Source: Eubacterium plexicaudatum ASF492
GTDB lineage: Bacteria > Bacillota > Clostridia > Lachnospirales > Lachnospiraceae
Direction of reading: 5' to 3'
Length of the DNA: 64,000 bases
Assembly: GCF_000364225.2 (NCBI RefSeq)
Contig: NZ_AQFT02000001.1
Coordinates: forward strand, 620,001-684,000
Of this stretch, positions 28,963 through 38,693 are shown one piece after another (the first letter of the stretch is position 1; each line of letters begins with the position of its first letter). The translations under genes were made by a program, and so were the position numbers. The notes under the pieces are model-generated. The model saw only the letters and a list, made by a program, of their open reading frames with translations, was not told the DNA's origin and made no database searches.

Positions 28963-30285
28963 ATGAGTGTACAGGTGGAAAATTTAGAGAAGAACATGGC
29001 AAAGCTTACCATTACAGTTTCCGCTGATAAGTTTGAAAAGGCAATGCAGGAAGCTTATAAGAAGCAGAGAAGCAGAATTAATATCCCGGGATTTCGTAAG
29101 GGTAAAGTTCCGAGAGCAATGATTGAAAAGGTTTATGGTCCGGAAGTATTTTATGACGATGCGGCAAATATTGTAATCAATGAGGAATATCCGCAGGCGA
29201 TGGACGAATCCGGGCTGGAAATCGTGTCTCGTCCTGAAATTGAAGTGACACAGATTGAAAAAGGCAAAGAATTTGTGTTTACGGCTGAGGTGGCAGTAAA
29301 GCCGGAAGTTACATTAGGAGAATACAAAGGCGTAACCGTAACGAAGGCTGAGGCGGCGATTACGGATGAAGAAGTAGATGCCGAGATTGAAAATACAAGA
29401 AATATGCAGGCGCGTACGATAGATGTAACGGATCGTGCGGTTGAAGACGGTGATACCGTTGTGATTGATTTTGAAGGCTTCGTAGATGGGGTGCCGTTTG
29501 ACGGCGGCAAGGGTGAGAACCATTCTCTGGAGATCGGTTCGCATTCGTTTATTGACAATTTTGAAGAACAGCTGATCGGGAAAAATGTCGGAGATGATGT
29601 CGAAGTGCATGTAACATTCCCGGAACAGTATCATGCGCAGGAACTGGCTGGCAAGCTGGCGGTATTCCAGGTAAAGATTCATACCATTAAGGCGAAGGAA
29701 GTACCGGAATTAAATGATGAATTTGTTTCCGACATTTCCGAATTTGAAACGGTAGAAGAATATAAAGAAGACGTACGTAAGAAATTGCTGAAACGCAAAG
29801 AAGATACGATCAAAGGCGCAAAAGAGGATGAGGCAATTCAAAAGGTTATTGACGCATCCGAAATGGACATTCCGGAACCGATGGTTGAGATGCAGTGCGA
29901 GAGCATGATTCAGGAATTTGAAGGCCGTATTTCTCAGCAGGGTCTGACACTGGATCAGTATATGCAGTTTTCCGGTTCCAGTATTGACCGGATGAAAGAA
30001 CAGGTACGTCCTGAAGCGCTCCAGCGGATTCAGAGCAGTCTTGTATTGGAAAAGATTGCAAAAGAAGAAAACATTCAGGTTACCGAAGAAGAAATGGATG
30101 CGCAGATTGAAAAGATGGCAGCGGTTTATGGCATGACCGGCGAAAAAATGAAAGAGTTTTTAAGCGACGAAGATAAAGAAAGCATTGAAAGAAATCTGTC
30201 AATTGAAAAGGCTGTCGGAATTATTATGGAGCATGCCGTAGAACAGGAGCCGGAAGAAAAAGAAGAAGGCAGTGAGGAAGCATAA
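28963..30285 (+). CDS. tig: Trigger factor (ribosome-associated chaperone, peptidyl-prolyl isomerase)
   Basis: Trigger factor binds ribosomes at the exit tunnel and folds nascent chains. The 440-residue length is normal. The ribosome-binding domain holds the signature [17 protein letters not shown] near residue 45. The FKBP-type isomerase domain follows from about residue 155, with [35 protein letters not shown]. The rest is the helical substrate-cradling C-terminal domain, with an acidic tail [17 protein letters not shown] at 28945-28951 precedes the ATG. It heads the tig-clpP-clpX-lon block, a common order in Firmicutes, linking folding of new proteins with their degradation. No frameshift. 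Confidence 0.98.
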   Translation: MSVQVENLEKNMAKLTITVSADKFEKAMQEAYKKQRSRINIPGFRKGKVPRAMIEKVYGPEVFYDDAANIVINEEYPQAMDESGLEIVSRPEIEVTQIEKGKEFVFTAEVAVKPEVTLGEYKGVTVTKAEAAITDEEVDAEIENTRNMQARTIDVTDRAVEDGDTVVIDFEGFVDGVPFDGGKGENHSLEIGSHSFIDNFEEQLIGKNVGDDVEVHVTFPEQYHAQELAGKLAVFQVKIHTIKAKEVPELNDEFVSDISEFETVEEYKEDVRKKLLKRKEDTIKGAKEDEAIQKVIDASEMDIPEPMVEMQCESMIQEFEGRISQQGLTLDQYMQFSGSSIDRMKEQVRPEALQRIQSSLVLEKIAKEENIQVTEEEMDAQIEKMAAVYGMTGEKMKEFLSDEDKESIERNLSIEKAVGIIMEHAVEQEPEEKEEGSEEA

Positions 30286-30305
30286 TTAAAAATGGAGGAA
30301 TTAAT

Positions 30306-30890
30306 ATGAGTCTGGTACCTTATGTCATTGAGCAGACAAGCCGTGGCGAACGCAGTTACGATATCTATTCTCGCCTGTTGAAAGACAGGATTATTTTCCT
30401 TGGAGAAGAGGTAACGGACGTATCTGCAAGCCTTACGGTTGCACAGCTTCTGTTTTTGGAATCGGAAGATCCGGGTAAAGATATTCACCTGTATATCAAT
30501 TCTCCGGGCGGAAGTGTTACTGCGGGACTGGCGATCTATGATACGATGCAGTATATTAAATGCGACGTTTCTACGATCTGTATTGGACTGGCAGCAAGTA
30601 TGGGAGCATTTCTGCTGGCTGGCGGAGCAAAAGGAAAGCGTTTGGCGCTTCCAAATGCTGAAATTATGATTCATCAGCCGTCCGGAGGAGCAAGAGGACA
30701 GGCGACGGAGATTCAGATTGTAGCAGAGAATATATTAAAGACAAAGAAAAAGCTGAATGAGATGCTGGCGGCAAATACCGGTAAACCGGTAGATATCATT
30801 GCGCAGGATACGGAACGGGATCATTTCATGGATGCGCAGGAAGCGTTGGAATATGGTCTCATTGACAGCATAGTGATGAATCGTGAGTAA
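30306..30890 (+). CDS. clpP: ATP-dependent Clp protease proteolytic subunit
   Basis: ClpP is a cytoplasmic serine peptidase that forms a tetradecameric barrel and degrades substrates fed by ClpX or ClpC. The 194-residue protein has the catalytic triad Ser98 ([11 protein letters not shown]), His123 (MIHQPSGG) and Asp172 (ERDHFMDA), and the [15 protein letters not shown] segment. There is no long propeptide. It follows tig by 20 bases with GGAGG in the gap and precedes clpX, so the three are probably co-transcribed. Length and motifs are textbook. Confidence 0.98.
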   Translation: MSLVPYVIEQTSRGERSYDIYSRLLKDRIIFLGEEVTDVSASLTVAQLLFLESEDPGKDIHLYINSPGGSVTAGLAIYDTMQYIKCDVSTICIGLAASMGAFLLAGGAKGKRLALPNAEIMIHQPSGGARGQATEIQIVAENILKTKKKLNEMLAANTGKPVDIIAQDTERDHFMDAQEALEYGLIDSIVMNRE

Positions 30891-30911
30891 GTATAGATCA
30901 AAAGGGGTGAA

Positions 30912-32186
30912 ATGATGCCAGGCAAAATCAGCGACAGCAAAGTAAGGTGTTCCTTCTGCGGAAAGCCGCAGGAGCAGGTACGGAAGCTGATTGCCGGACC
31001 AAATGGAGCGTATATCTGTGATGAATGTGTGGATATCTGCTCCGAGATTATAGAAGAGGAATTTGCAAGAGAAGAAGCGGAGATGGATATGGACATTGAT
31101 GCGGAAATTGAAACTCCGTTTGAAATTAATCTTCAGAAGCCGGAAAAGCTCAAAGCTTTTCTGGATGATTATGTAATCGGTCAGGATGAGGCGAAAAAGG
31201 TGTTATCTGTTGCAGTTTATAATCATTATAAACGGATACTTGCGGATGCACAGCTGGATGATGTGGAATTGCAAAAGAGCAACATTTTGATGCTGGGACC
31301 TACCGGTTCGGGCAAAACGCTGCTGGCACAGACGTTGGCGCGGGTGCTGAACGTTCCGTTTGCTATTGCGGATGCAACGACACTGACAGAGGCAGGCTAC
31401 GTTGGAGAAGATGTGGAAAATATTTTGCTGAAACTGATCCAGTCGGCAGAGTATGACATTGAACGTGCACAGTATGGCATTATTTATATTGACGAAATAG
31501 ATAAAATTACAAAAAAATCGGAAAATGTGTCTATTACAAGAGATGTTTCCGGCGAAGGAGTTCAGCAGGCGCTGCTGAAAATTCTGGAAGGTACAAATGC
31601 GTCGGTGCCTCCGCAGGGAGGCAGAAAACATCCGCAGCAGGAATTGATTCAGATTGATACGACGAATATCCTGTTCTTATGCGGAGGCGCTTTTGACGGA
31701 TTGGAAAAGATTATTGAGACGCGGATGGACCAGAAGTCGATTGGTTTTAATGCGGAAATTTCCGAAATATCCAAAAGAAATGTTGGAGAGGCGTTAAAGC
31801 AGACATTGCCGCAGGATCTGGTAAAATTTGGACTGATTCCGGAGTTTGTCGGGCGTGTGCCGGTTATGGTTTCTCTTGATTCGCTGGATAAGACAGCGTT
31901 GAAGCAGATTTTAACCGAGCCGAAAAACTCTCTGATCAAACAGTACTGCAAGCTGTTTGAACTGGACGGTATAGAACTGGAATTTGCAGAAGATGCAATT
32001 GAAGCGATTGCAGACAAATCGCTGGAACGTAAGACCGGTGCCAGAGGTCTGCGTGCGATTATGGAAAGTACATTGATGGACCTGATGTACCGGATTCCAT
32101 CGGACGATACGATCCGTAAGTGCACAATCACAAGGGATGCGGTGGATAAAACCGGAGAACCTTTGATTGAGTATAAGAGCGCTTAA
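30912..32186 (+). CDS. clpX: ATP-dependent Clp protease ATP-binding subunit ClpX
   Basis: ClpX is a hexameric AAA+ unfoldase that recognises tagged proteins and passes them to ClpP. The 424-residue protein starts with the zinc-binding domain (CSFC and CDECVDIC, Cys4 type), followed by Walker A GPTGSGKT, Walker [10 protein letters not shown] and the sensor-2 region [14 protein letters not shown]. The ClpP-contacting IGF-like loop is seen as KSIGFNAE. Two tandem ATG codons (30912 and 30915) follow AAAGGGGTGA. Either could be used, with 30915 slightly better spaced. A terminator lies shortly after the stop. Confidence 0.98.
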   Translation: MMPGKISDSKVRCSFCGKPQEQVRKLIAGPNGAYICDECVDICSEIIEEEFAREEAEMDMDIDAEIETPFEINLQKPEKLKAFLDDYVIGQDEAKKVLSVAVYNHYKRILADAQLDDVELQKSNILMLGPTGSGKTLLAQTLARVLNVPFAIADATTLTEAGYVGEDVENILLKLIQSAEYDIERAQYGIIYIDEIDKITKKSENVSITRDVSGEGVQQALLKILEGTNASVPPQGGRKHPQQELIQIDTTNILFLCGGAFDGLEKIIETRMDQKSIGFNAEISEISKRNVGEALKQTLPQDLVKFGLIPEFVGRVPVMVSLDSLDKTALKQILTEPKNSLIKQYCKLFELDGIELEFAEDAIEAIADKSLERKTGARGLRAIMESTLMDLMYRIPSDDTIRKCTITRDAVDKTGEPLIEYKSA

Positions 32187-32205
32187 TCGTATTTGTCTGC
32201 AGCGG

Positions 32206-32237
32206 AAGGGAGAACCATAACGGGTCTCCTTTTTTTG
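32206..32237 (+). terminator. Intrinsic terminator after clpX
   Basis: GGAGAACC (32209-32216), loop ATAAC, then GGGTCTCC (32222-32229) with one mismatch, followed by eight T. It probably separates tig-clpP-clpX from lon, at least partly. Confidence 0.75.
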
Positions 32238-32282
32238 CTTTCCGAATGAACGCACAAAATGGAAAAAAGGAGGTCGGACAAT

Positions 32283-34604
32283 ATGTGTGAAATAATGAAA
32301 GTTATGCCTTCGGTATCCCTACGCGGGATGGTAATCCTTCCGGGGATGATTATTCATTTTGATATCAGTAAGCCGCATTCCATTCATGCGGTCGAAGAAG
32401 CCATGCAGAAAGACGAAAAAATATTTCTGGTGACATTAAAAAACAACGATGTGGAGGAACCTGTTCAGGAAGACTTTTATGAGGTGGGTTGCATTGCAAA
32501 GATCAAACAGCTGATCCGAATGCCGAACAATATTGTGCGTGTGCTTGTGGAAGGCCTGGAGCGTGCGGGGCTGCAGGAAATTGTAGATCATACCGGGTTT
32601 TATATGGTACAGGTGCAGCGCTTTGACGAAGAAGCTCTGGGTGAAATCATGCCGCAGGCGTTAGAAGCAATGCTGATGAGTATGAAGGAGACGATTTATA
32701 AATACTGCCAGCTGAATCCGCGCACCGGCCGTGATTTTTTAAAACAGATAGACGAAATCAGGCAGGTAGAGGCCATGATTGATTTGGCGGCAAACAGTCT
32801 GCCGCTGCATTATGAGCACAAACAGCAGATATTATCGGCTGTTAATCTGATGCAGCGCTATGAAGTTTTTATGGGCATTTTGTTAAATGAGCTGGAAGTG
32901 ATTGCCATCCGCAACGATTTTCAGAAAAAACTGAAAAGTGCGGTGGATAAAAATCAGAGAGAATATATTTTGCGGGAACAGCTGCATTTGATTCGTCAGG
33001 AACTGGGAGAGACGAATACGGATACCGATGTGGAAAAATTTCGGGCAAAAGCAGAAAAATTAAGGGCTGATAAAGAAATTAAAGAGAAATTATACGAAGA
33101 GATCAATCGGTTTCAAAACCTTCCGGCGAGTTCTTCCGAAAGCGCCGTCATTCGCGGGTATATCGAAGCGTTACTCGAACTTCCATGGAAAAAAGGCTCA
33201 AAAGACAATAAAGATATTAAAAATGCGGAGCGTATTTTAAACGAAGACCATTATGGTATGAAAAAAGTAAAAGAACGTGTACTGGAATTTCTTGCGGTAC
33301 GAAATCTGACCGGAAAAGGCGACAGTCCGATTATCTGTCTGGTAGGACCTCCGGGAACCGGTAAGACAAGTATTGCAAGATCGGTAGCGGCTGCTTTGGA
33401 TAAAAAATATGTCCGCATCTGCCTGGGCGGCGTCCGGGATGAAGCGGAAATACGCGGTCACAGAAAGACTTATGTAGGCGCGATGCCGGGGAGAATTATT
33501 ACCGGGTTAAAAAGCGCGGGTGTAAACAATCCGCTGATGCTGCTGGATGAGATTGACAAGCTGGGCAGTGATTTTAAAGGAGATCCGGCTTCCGCATTGC
33601 TGGAAGTGTTAGACAGCGAGCAAAACAGCCGTTTTTGCGATCATTATATCGAAGTTCCGGTGGATTTGTCCGAGGTGCTCTTTATTGCGACGGCCAATGA
33701 TGCAGGCAGCATTCCAAGACCGCTTTTGGACCGTATGGAATTGATCGAGGTGTCCGGCTATACGGAAAATGAAAAGCTGCATATAGCCCAGGAGCATTTG
33801 CTGGCAAAGCAGATGAAAAAGAATGGTTTGAAAAAAGATCAGCTGACGATCAGCGATAAGGCGCTTGTGAAAATCATAAGCGGCTATACGAAAGAAGCCG
33901 GTGTGCGGAATCTGGAGCGTAAAATCGGAGCGGTCTGCCGCAAAGCAGCAAGAATGATTTACGAAAAAGAGCGCGAAAATGTTCGCGTGACAGGCAGCAA
34001 TCTGGAAAAATATCTGGGTATTATCCGTTATACGCCGGAATCTGTGAATGAGAAAGACGATGTGGGCATCGTCAGAGGACTGGCATGGACAAGCGTTGGT
34101 GGAGTTACGCTGGAAGTAGAAGTAAACTGTATGCCGGGAAAAGGAGAGATGAAACTGACCGGCAAACTGGGCGACGTTATGAAAGAATCCGCAATGGCAG
34201 CGTTAAGCTGCGTTCGCGCGTTAAGTGAGGAGTATCATATCAAGGACGATTATTTTACAAAACACGACTTTCATATTCATATTCCGGAAGGCGCAACGCC
34301 AAAAGACGGGCCGTCGGCCGGAATTACGATGTCGGTAGCGCTGTTATCGGCGGTAACGGGTATTCCGGTACGTGCGGATGTGGCTATGACAGGAGAAATT
34401 ACACTGCGGGGCAGAGTGCTTCCGATCGGTGGCTTAAAAGAAAAGCTGCTTGCAGCCAAAAATGCCGGTATCCGGGTGGTCTGCATACCAAAGAAAAATG
34501 AAAAAGATTTGTCCGAGATAGACGATGAAATTAAAAGAGGAATTAATATTGTTTTAACAGAGCGGATGAAAGAAGTACTGGATGTGGCATTTGTAAGAAA
34601 ATAA
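32283..34604 (+). CDS. lon: ATP-dependent protease Lon
   Basis: Lon is a cytoplasmic homohexameric AAA+ serine protease that degrades misfolded and short-lived proteins. The order is an N-terminal LAN domain (VSLRGMVILPGMIIHFD onward), a coiled region, AAA+ with Walker A GPPGTGKTS and Walker B LLDEIDK, and the protease domain with the catalytic Ser in PKDGPSAGITM and the Lys about 43 residues on in GGLKEKLLAAKNAG. The start at 32283 is chosen because AGGAGG (32268-32273) sits in front of it. An ATG at 32259 would place that ribosome site inside the gene. The resulting 773 residues is a normal length. Confidence 0.97.
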   Translation: MCEIMKVMPSVSLRGMVILPGMIIHFDISKPHSIHAVEEAMQKDEKIFLVTLKNNDVEEPVQEDFYEVGCIAKIKQLIRMPNNIVRVLVEGLERAGLQEIVDHTGFYMVQVQRFDEEALGEIMPQALEAMLMSMKETIYKYCQLNPRTGRDFLKQIDEIRQVEAMIDLAANSLPLHYEHKQQILSAVNLMQRYEVFMGILLNELEVIAIRNDFQKKLKSAVDKNQREYILREQLHLIRQELGETNTDTDVEKFRAKAEKLRADKEIKEKLYEEINRFQNLPASSSESAVIRGYIEALLELPWKKGSKDNKDIKNAERILNEDHYGMKKVKERVLEFLAVRNLTGKGDSPIICLVGPPGTGKTSIARSVAAALDKKYVRICLGGVRDEAEIRGHRKTYVGAMPGRIITGLKSAGVNNPLMLLDEIDKLGSDFKGDPASALLEVLDSEQNSRFCDHYIEVPVDLSEVLFIATANDAGSIPRPLLDRMELIEVSGYTENEKLHIAQEHLLAKQMKKNGLKKDQLTISDKALVKIISGYTKEAGVRNLERKIGAVCRKAARMIYEKERENVRVTGSNLEKYLGIIRYTPESVNEKDDVGIVRGLAWTSVGGVTLEVEVNCMPGKGEMKLTGKLGDVMKESAMAALSCVRALSEEYHIKDDYFTKHDFHIHIPEGATPKDGPSAGITMSVALLSAVTGIPVRADVAMTGEITLRGRVLPIGGLKEKLLAAKNAGIRVVCIPKKNEKDLSEIDDEIKRGINIVLTERMKEVLDVAFVRK

Positions 34605-34670
34605 AAGGCAGAATTGACAACCGACAATGCGCATGTGCGTAATACGGTAATCATGTTTAAGGAGAACGGA

Positions 34671-35285
34671 ATGATTATAAGAAATGTGGAACTGGAAACC
34701 GTATGTGGGATTACGAGTAAACTCCCGGATCATATATTGCCGGAAATTGCGTTTGCCGGGAAGTCCAATGTAGGAAAATCATCATTGATCAATGCGCTGA
34801 TGAACCGCAAGTCTCTGGCGCGCACTTCATCACAGCCCGGAAAGACGCAGACCATTAACTTTTATAATATTAACGGTGCGATGTATCTCGTAGATCTTCC
34901 GGGATATGGTTTTGCAAAAGTACCGGAATCGGAACGGGTAAAATGGGGAAGAATGATAGAACGATATCTGCAGGGCTCCAAACAGCTGCAGGCGGTATTT
35001 CTGCTTGTCGATATCCGGCATAAGCCGTCCGGAAACGATAAAACGATGTATGAATGGATCGTATATCAGGGGTATCGTCCGATTATTATCGCGACCAAAC
35101 TGGATAAGCTCAAACGCAGTCAGGTTCAAAAAGCGGTAAAAGAAGTGCGGGAAGGGCTGGGACTCGGGCCGGATGACCGTCTGATTCCGTTTTCTGCCGA
35201 GACAAAACAAGGCAGAGATGAAATATGGCAGGTTATGGACGAGCTGATCGGATGGACGGAACCGGAGCAGAAAGGAAAGGCATGA
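34671..35285 (+). CDS. engB: Ribosome biogenesis GTP-binding protein EngB/YsxC
   Basis: EngB is an essential GTPase for late assembly of the large ribosomal subunit. It has G1 GKSNVGKSS, G3 DLPGYGFA, G4 TKLDK and the family stretch LARTSSQPGKTQTINFY. The start at 34671 follows AAGGAGAAC, giving 204 residues, the usual size. An upstream in-frame start at 34614 is not preceded by a ribosome site. The stop overlaps the next start as ATGA (35282-35285), coupling it to the metal-binding protein. lon-engB adjacency is widespread in Firmicutes. Confidence 0.95.
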   Translation: MIIRNVELETVCGITSKLPDHILPEIAFAGKSNVGKSSLINALMNRKSLARTSSQPGKTQTINFYNINGAMYLVDLPGYGFAKVPESERVKWGRMIERYLQGSKQLQAVFLLVDIRHKPSGNDKTMYEWIVYQGYRPIIIATKLDKLKRSQVQKAVKEVREGLGLGPDDRLIPFSAETKQGRDEIWQVMDELIGWTEPEQKGKA

Positions 35286-36205
35286 AACAAAAATATACGT
35301 TTGTGGCGGGGATGCTGTTTGTGCTGATGGCTGCAAGTATGATTCTGACAAATTTTTATGTCACAGGAGAACGTAGCGCAGCACAGGCCGATGCTTGTGA
35401 ATCGGATTTTTATATTCTGACGTCTTTTTATCCGATGTATATTGCGGCAAAAAACATTGTGGGTGACTGTGACGGCGTACGGCTGCAGAATTTAAGCGAA
35501 CCGCAGACCGGATGCATGCACGATTATCAGCTGACGACAGAGGATATGCGCAAGCTTTCATTTGCGGATGCGTTTATTGTGAACGGAGGAGGAATTGAAA
35601 ACTTTCTGGCGGACACAGCAAAGCAGTATCCAAAGCTGGAGGTAATCGACGCCAGTGCGCAGGTGCGGTTATTAGATGATAACGCGCATGCCTGGATGAG
35701 CATTGCGGACCACTGCATACAGGTACGCACGATTACGGAGCAGCTGGCAGCGCTGGATGCCGTGCATGCCGATCTGTACAGAAAAAACAGCAGGCAGTAT
35801 ATCGCAAAACTGGAAGAGCTGCAAAGCAGCCAGCAGACGATTGCCGCACGCTGCAAAGCAGCAAATATACTGATATTTCATGAAGCTTTTGCATATATAG
35901 CGAGAGATTATGGTCTTACGGTTGCCGGCGGCATGGATCTGGATGAGGAACGACAGATCGGCGCCGGAGAGGTGGCACAGCTGCTTGAGCAGATACGGGA
36001 ACAAAAAGCCGGCGTGATTCTGGCGGAAGAGCTGTATGGCAGAAAGATGTGCGAGGCTGTCCAACGGGAAGCGGACGTTCAGGTCATTTATCTGGATACC
36101 TGTGTGCGGGGAGATTATGATGCGGACAGTTATCTGCATGCAATGAGAGGGAATCTGGAGCAGATGAAACGGATATACGAATCAACCGAACAGAAATCAA
36201 AATAA
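35282..36205 (+). CDS. Metal (zinc-type) ABC transporter substrate-binding protein
   Basis: This 307-residue extracytoplasmic solute-binding protein of the ZnuA/AdcA cluster (PF01297) starts with a membrane-spanning signal region VAGMLFVLMAASMILTNFYV. Likely metal ligands are His in GCMHDYQLT, His in DNAHAWMS, His in LIFHEAFAYI, and an acidic residue in LAEELYGRKM. The family's long His-rich loop is absent. A clean lipobox is not visible (the nearest Cys is in ADACESD), so anchoring is unclear. It is coupled to engB by ATGA and followed by matching ATPase and permease genes. Zinc is the best guess for the metal, with manganese possible. Confidence 0.85.
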   Translation: MKQKYTFVAGMLFVLMAASMILTNFYVTGERSAAQADACESDFYILTSFYPMYIAAKNIVGDCDGVRLQNLSEPQTGCMHDYQLTTEDMRKLSFADAFIVNGGGIENFLADTAKQYPKLEVIDASAQVRLLDDNAHAWMSIADHCIQVRTITEQLAALDAVHADLYRKNSRQYIAKLEELQSSQQTIAARCKAANILIFHEAFAYIARDYGLTVAGGMDLDEERQIGAGEVAQLLEQIREQKAGVILAEELYGRKMCEAVQREADVQVIYLDTCVRGDYDADSYLHAMRGNLEQMKRIYESTEQKSK

Positions 36206-36220
36206 ATTCAGGAGTTAATT

Positions 36221-36966
36221 ATGCGCAAAATCATACAACCATGCGGGCTGCACTGCATCAAAATCAAACAGCTAGGTGTTGCGATCGGCACACAGGAGAT
36301 ATTAACGGATGTAAATCTGCACATTCACTGTGGGACTTTAAATGCCGTAATCGGAAAAAACGGCGCCGGAAAGTCTACATTGGTAAAAGCCATACTCGGC
36401 GACGTTCCCTATACGGGCAGTATTGAGTGCAAAGATCGGGAGGATGGCAGACTGCAGCGGCTGAAAATAGGATATGTGCCGCAAAGTATCAATATAGAAA
36501 AACATACGCCTGTCAGTGTTTACGATCTGATCGCCTGTTACCAGTCCCGGTTTCCGGTGTTTTTACGCAAAAAAGAAAGCTTTATGAAGAAATAAAAGAA
36601 AGCCTTAAGATTTTTGAAGCAGATGCGTTAATAGACAAGCAGGTGTGCAACCTTTCCGGTGGTGAACTGCAGCGGGTACTCTTGTCTCTGGCAGTTTTGG
36701 ACGAACCGAATCTGCTGCTGCTGGATGAACCGGTATCCGGCATTGATCAAAACGGCATGGAACGGTTTTACAGGCTGATGGATTATTTAAAGTGCAATTT
36801 TGATCTGGCAGTGATCCTTATTTCGCACGATTTGGACTATGTGGCAAAATATGCGGATTGGGTTGTATTATTGGACAAGACGGTACGTAAACAGGGGACT
36901 GTAAAAGAAGTGTACCGCAGCGAAGAATTCCGGCAGGTTTTCGGAGAAACGGAGGGATGTGCATGA
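36221..36966 (+). CDS. Metal (zinc-type) ABC transporter ATPase (frameshifted)
   Basis: The reconstructed ATPase has about 248 residues with Walker A GKNGAGKST, signature CNLSGGELQRVL, Walker B LLLLDEPVSGID and switch His in LISHDLDYVAKYA. The two halves lie in different frames. Restoring one A to the A6 run 36569-36574 gives VFLRKKRKLYEEIKESL. AGGAG precedes ATG 36221. The stop overlaps the permease start as ATGA. It energises metal uptake with its neighbours. In other Firmicutes such operons are often Zur-controlled, but I cannot point to a Zur box. Confidence 0.88.
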
Positions 36967-37778
36967 CCGGATTTTTTACGGAATGGCTGCAGTATGGATT
37001 TATGAAACATGCATTAGCTGCAATCTTAATCATTACGCCGCTGTTTGGCCTGCTGGGAACCATGATTGTAGAGCGGAAAATGGCTTTTTTTTCGGATGCT
37101 CTCGGACATTCCGCATTGACAGGTATCGCCGTCGGGGTAGTGCTTGGCAGTTCCGATACAAATATATCCATGATGCTGTTTGCAGTTGCCTTTGCGTTGC
37201 TGTTAAACAAACTGGGAAGCAGGGGAATGGCAGCCAATGATACGGTCATTTCCGTGTTTTCCAGTTTCAGCATTGCGGTCGGACTTGCCGTTTTATCTAA
37301 AGGAGGCAATTTCAGTCAGTATTCCGGTCTGCTTGTAGGAGATGTGTTGAGCATTTCTTATACGGAGATTTTATATTTGGCCGTTATTTTTGCCGTGACG
37401 CTTGTCTTTTGGATTTTTTGCTTTAACAGGCTTCATGCGGCAAGCATTCATCGAACGCTGGCAAAAAGCAGAAACATTCCGGTTCGGCTGATGGAAAATC
37501 TGTTTGCGGTGCTGACAGCTTTGATTGTTATGGCGTCCATCAAGTGGACAGGCATTTTGATTATTAACGCGTTGCTGATCTTGCCGGCGGCCGCGAGCAG
37601 AAATATTTCGGAAAATCTGCGGGAGTATCATTTCTTCTCCATTTTGTTTTCCATGTTTTCCGGAATTTTTGGTTTGTTGATTTCTTATTATACAAATGTG
37701 GCTACCGGGCCGGTCATTGTAATTCTGGCTTCGATCATTTATTTTTGCACATATTGCTATGGCAGCAGAATCCAATAG
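36963..37778 (+). CDS. Metal (zinc-type) ABC transporter permease
   Basis: This ZnuB/ABC-3 family permease of about 271 residues has eight or so hydrophobic segments. It shows the family's ALGHSALTGIAVGV motif, SISYTEILYLAVIF, and ILIINALLILPAAASRNIS near the end. The start at 36963 is preferred because GGAGGG (36951-36956) is six bases upstream and it overlaps the ATPase stop. ATG 36957 abuts that ribosome site. Its stop at 37776-37778 lies inside the -35 box of the mecA promoter. Confidence 0.9.
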   Translation: MTGFFTEWLQYGFMKHALAAILIITPLFGLLGTMIVERKMAFFSDALGHSALTGIAVGVVLGSSDTNISMMLFAVAFALLLNKLGSRGMAANDTVISVFSSFSIAVGLAVLSKGGNFSQYSGLLVGDVLSISYTEILYLAVIFAVTLVFWIFCFNRLHAASIHRTLAKSRNIPVRLMENLFAVLTALIVMASIKWTGILIINALLILPAAASRNISENLREYHFFSILFSMFSGIFGLLISYYTNVATGPVIVILASIIYFCTYCYGSRIQ

Positions 37779-37804
37779 ACATTTTGTTATAAGTAGTGTA
37801 TACT
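37776..37804 (+). promoter_or_regulatory. Strong sigma-A promoter for mecA
   Basis: TAGACA (37776-37781), 17-base spacer, TATACT (37799-37804): five of six matches in each box. The -35 box begins at the stop codon of the permease gene. The spacer holds ACATTTTGTTATAA (37779-37792), identical to 14 bases of the palindrome at 8745-8771. Confidence 0.7.
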
Positions 37805-37888
37805 ATACAAGAGAACATATGCAGCGAGGGCCTGGGAGTGATGTCTTTGCTGTACAATCAGAATATGCGTTAAGTAGGGTGAGGGAGA

Positions 37889-38566
37889 ATGAGATTTAAG
37901 AGGATTAACGTAGACACGGTGCGTTGTATCGTGTCGGAGACAGAATTAATTGAAAATGGCCTGCAGATGGATGATTTTTTGCAGAATGACGGCAAGACAG
38001 AAGAATTTTTACGCAAAATCGTTTCGATGGCAGAAGAGGAAGTGGGCTTTAAAGTACAGGGAGGTCCTTTATCCGTGCAGGTCGCAGTATTGCCGGAACA
38101 TCTTTTGGCACTGACATTTTCCGAACGTCCGGACAGCAATATCCTGAATCTTTTACAGAATTTGAAATCGGCAGTAGACAGTCTTTCGGTCATGGGCAAT
38201 AAAATAAGCGAAGATGAAAAAGAGCAGGATACACAAGACAGCGATACATTGGTAGAAGGCTGTGATAAGCGGCTGTACATACTGGAATTTCCGAATATGG
38301 ACCAGATTATTACTTATGCAAAATCAATCGTGCTGGAGGAGCCTGTAGTCAGCAGCGTATTTCGGATGCAGGAACGGGGAGCGTCCAGTTACTACTTGCT
38401 GATTGAACGAAATGGCCTGGGCGATAAGGAAATCTGCAGGGTGATCAGCGCTTCCGTTGAATTTATGAAAGACGCTTCCGCAGACATGCATAAGGCAGCT
38501 TATCTGGCGGAGCATGGAACATGTGTACTGCGCAAAGACGCGCTGGAAGTTTTGCAGAAACTATAG
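37889..38566 (+). CDS. mecA: MecA-family adaptor protein
   Basis: MecA proteins bind unfolded or specific regulators and hand them to the ClpC-ClpP protease. The 225-residue protein has the N-terminal pattern MRFKRINVDTVRCIVSETELIENGLQMDDFL, an acidic linker (EDEKEQDTQDSDTL) and a C-terminal domain starting LYILEFPNMDQIITYAKSIV with YYLLIERN. This is the two-domain layout of MecA. GGGAG precedes the ATG. It is monocistronic, between its own promoter and a strong terminator. The clpP and clpX genes are 7 kb upstream, but no clpC is in view. Confidence 0.85.
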   Translation: MRFKRINVDTVRCIVSETELIENGLQMDDFLQNDGKTEEFLRKIVSMAEEEVGFKVQGGPLSVQVAVLPEHLLALTFSERPDSNILNLLQNLKSAVDSLSVMGNKISEDEKEQDTQDSDTLVEGCDKRLYILEFPNMDQIITYAKSIVLEEPVVSSVFRMQERGASSYYLLIERNGLGDKEICRVISASVEFMKDASADMHKAAYLAEHGTCVLRKDALEVLQKL

Positions 38567-38600
38567 CGCTGGGGCGTGTTTGAAAAGAATCCGGATATAA

Positions 38601-38629
38601 AAAGAAGGGGTGAAAACCCCTTCTTTTTT
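38601..38629. terminator. Strong bidirectional terminator
   Basis: AAAGAAGGGG (38601-38610), loop TGAAAA, CCCCTTCTTTTTT (38617-38629). It stops mecA on the + strand and serves the crotonase gene on the - strand. A GGCGTGTTTGAAAA half-copy of the repeat at 54087 lies just upstream near 38573-38586. Confidence 0.92.
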
Positions 38630-38693
38630 CAGCATAGCATATAAATAAAATCATTACTGCAATGATCATATATGCCGGACATATTACATACAA

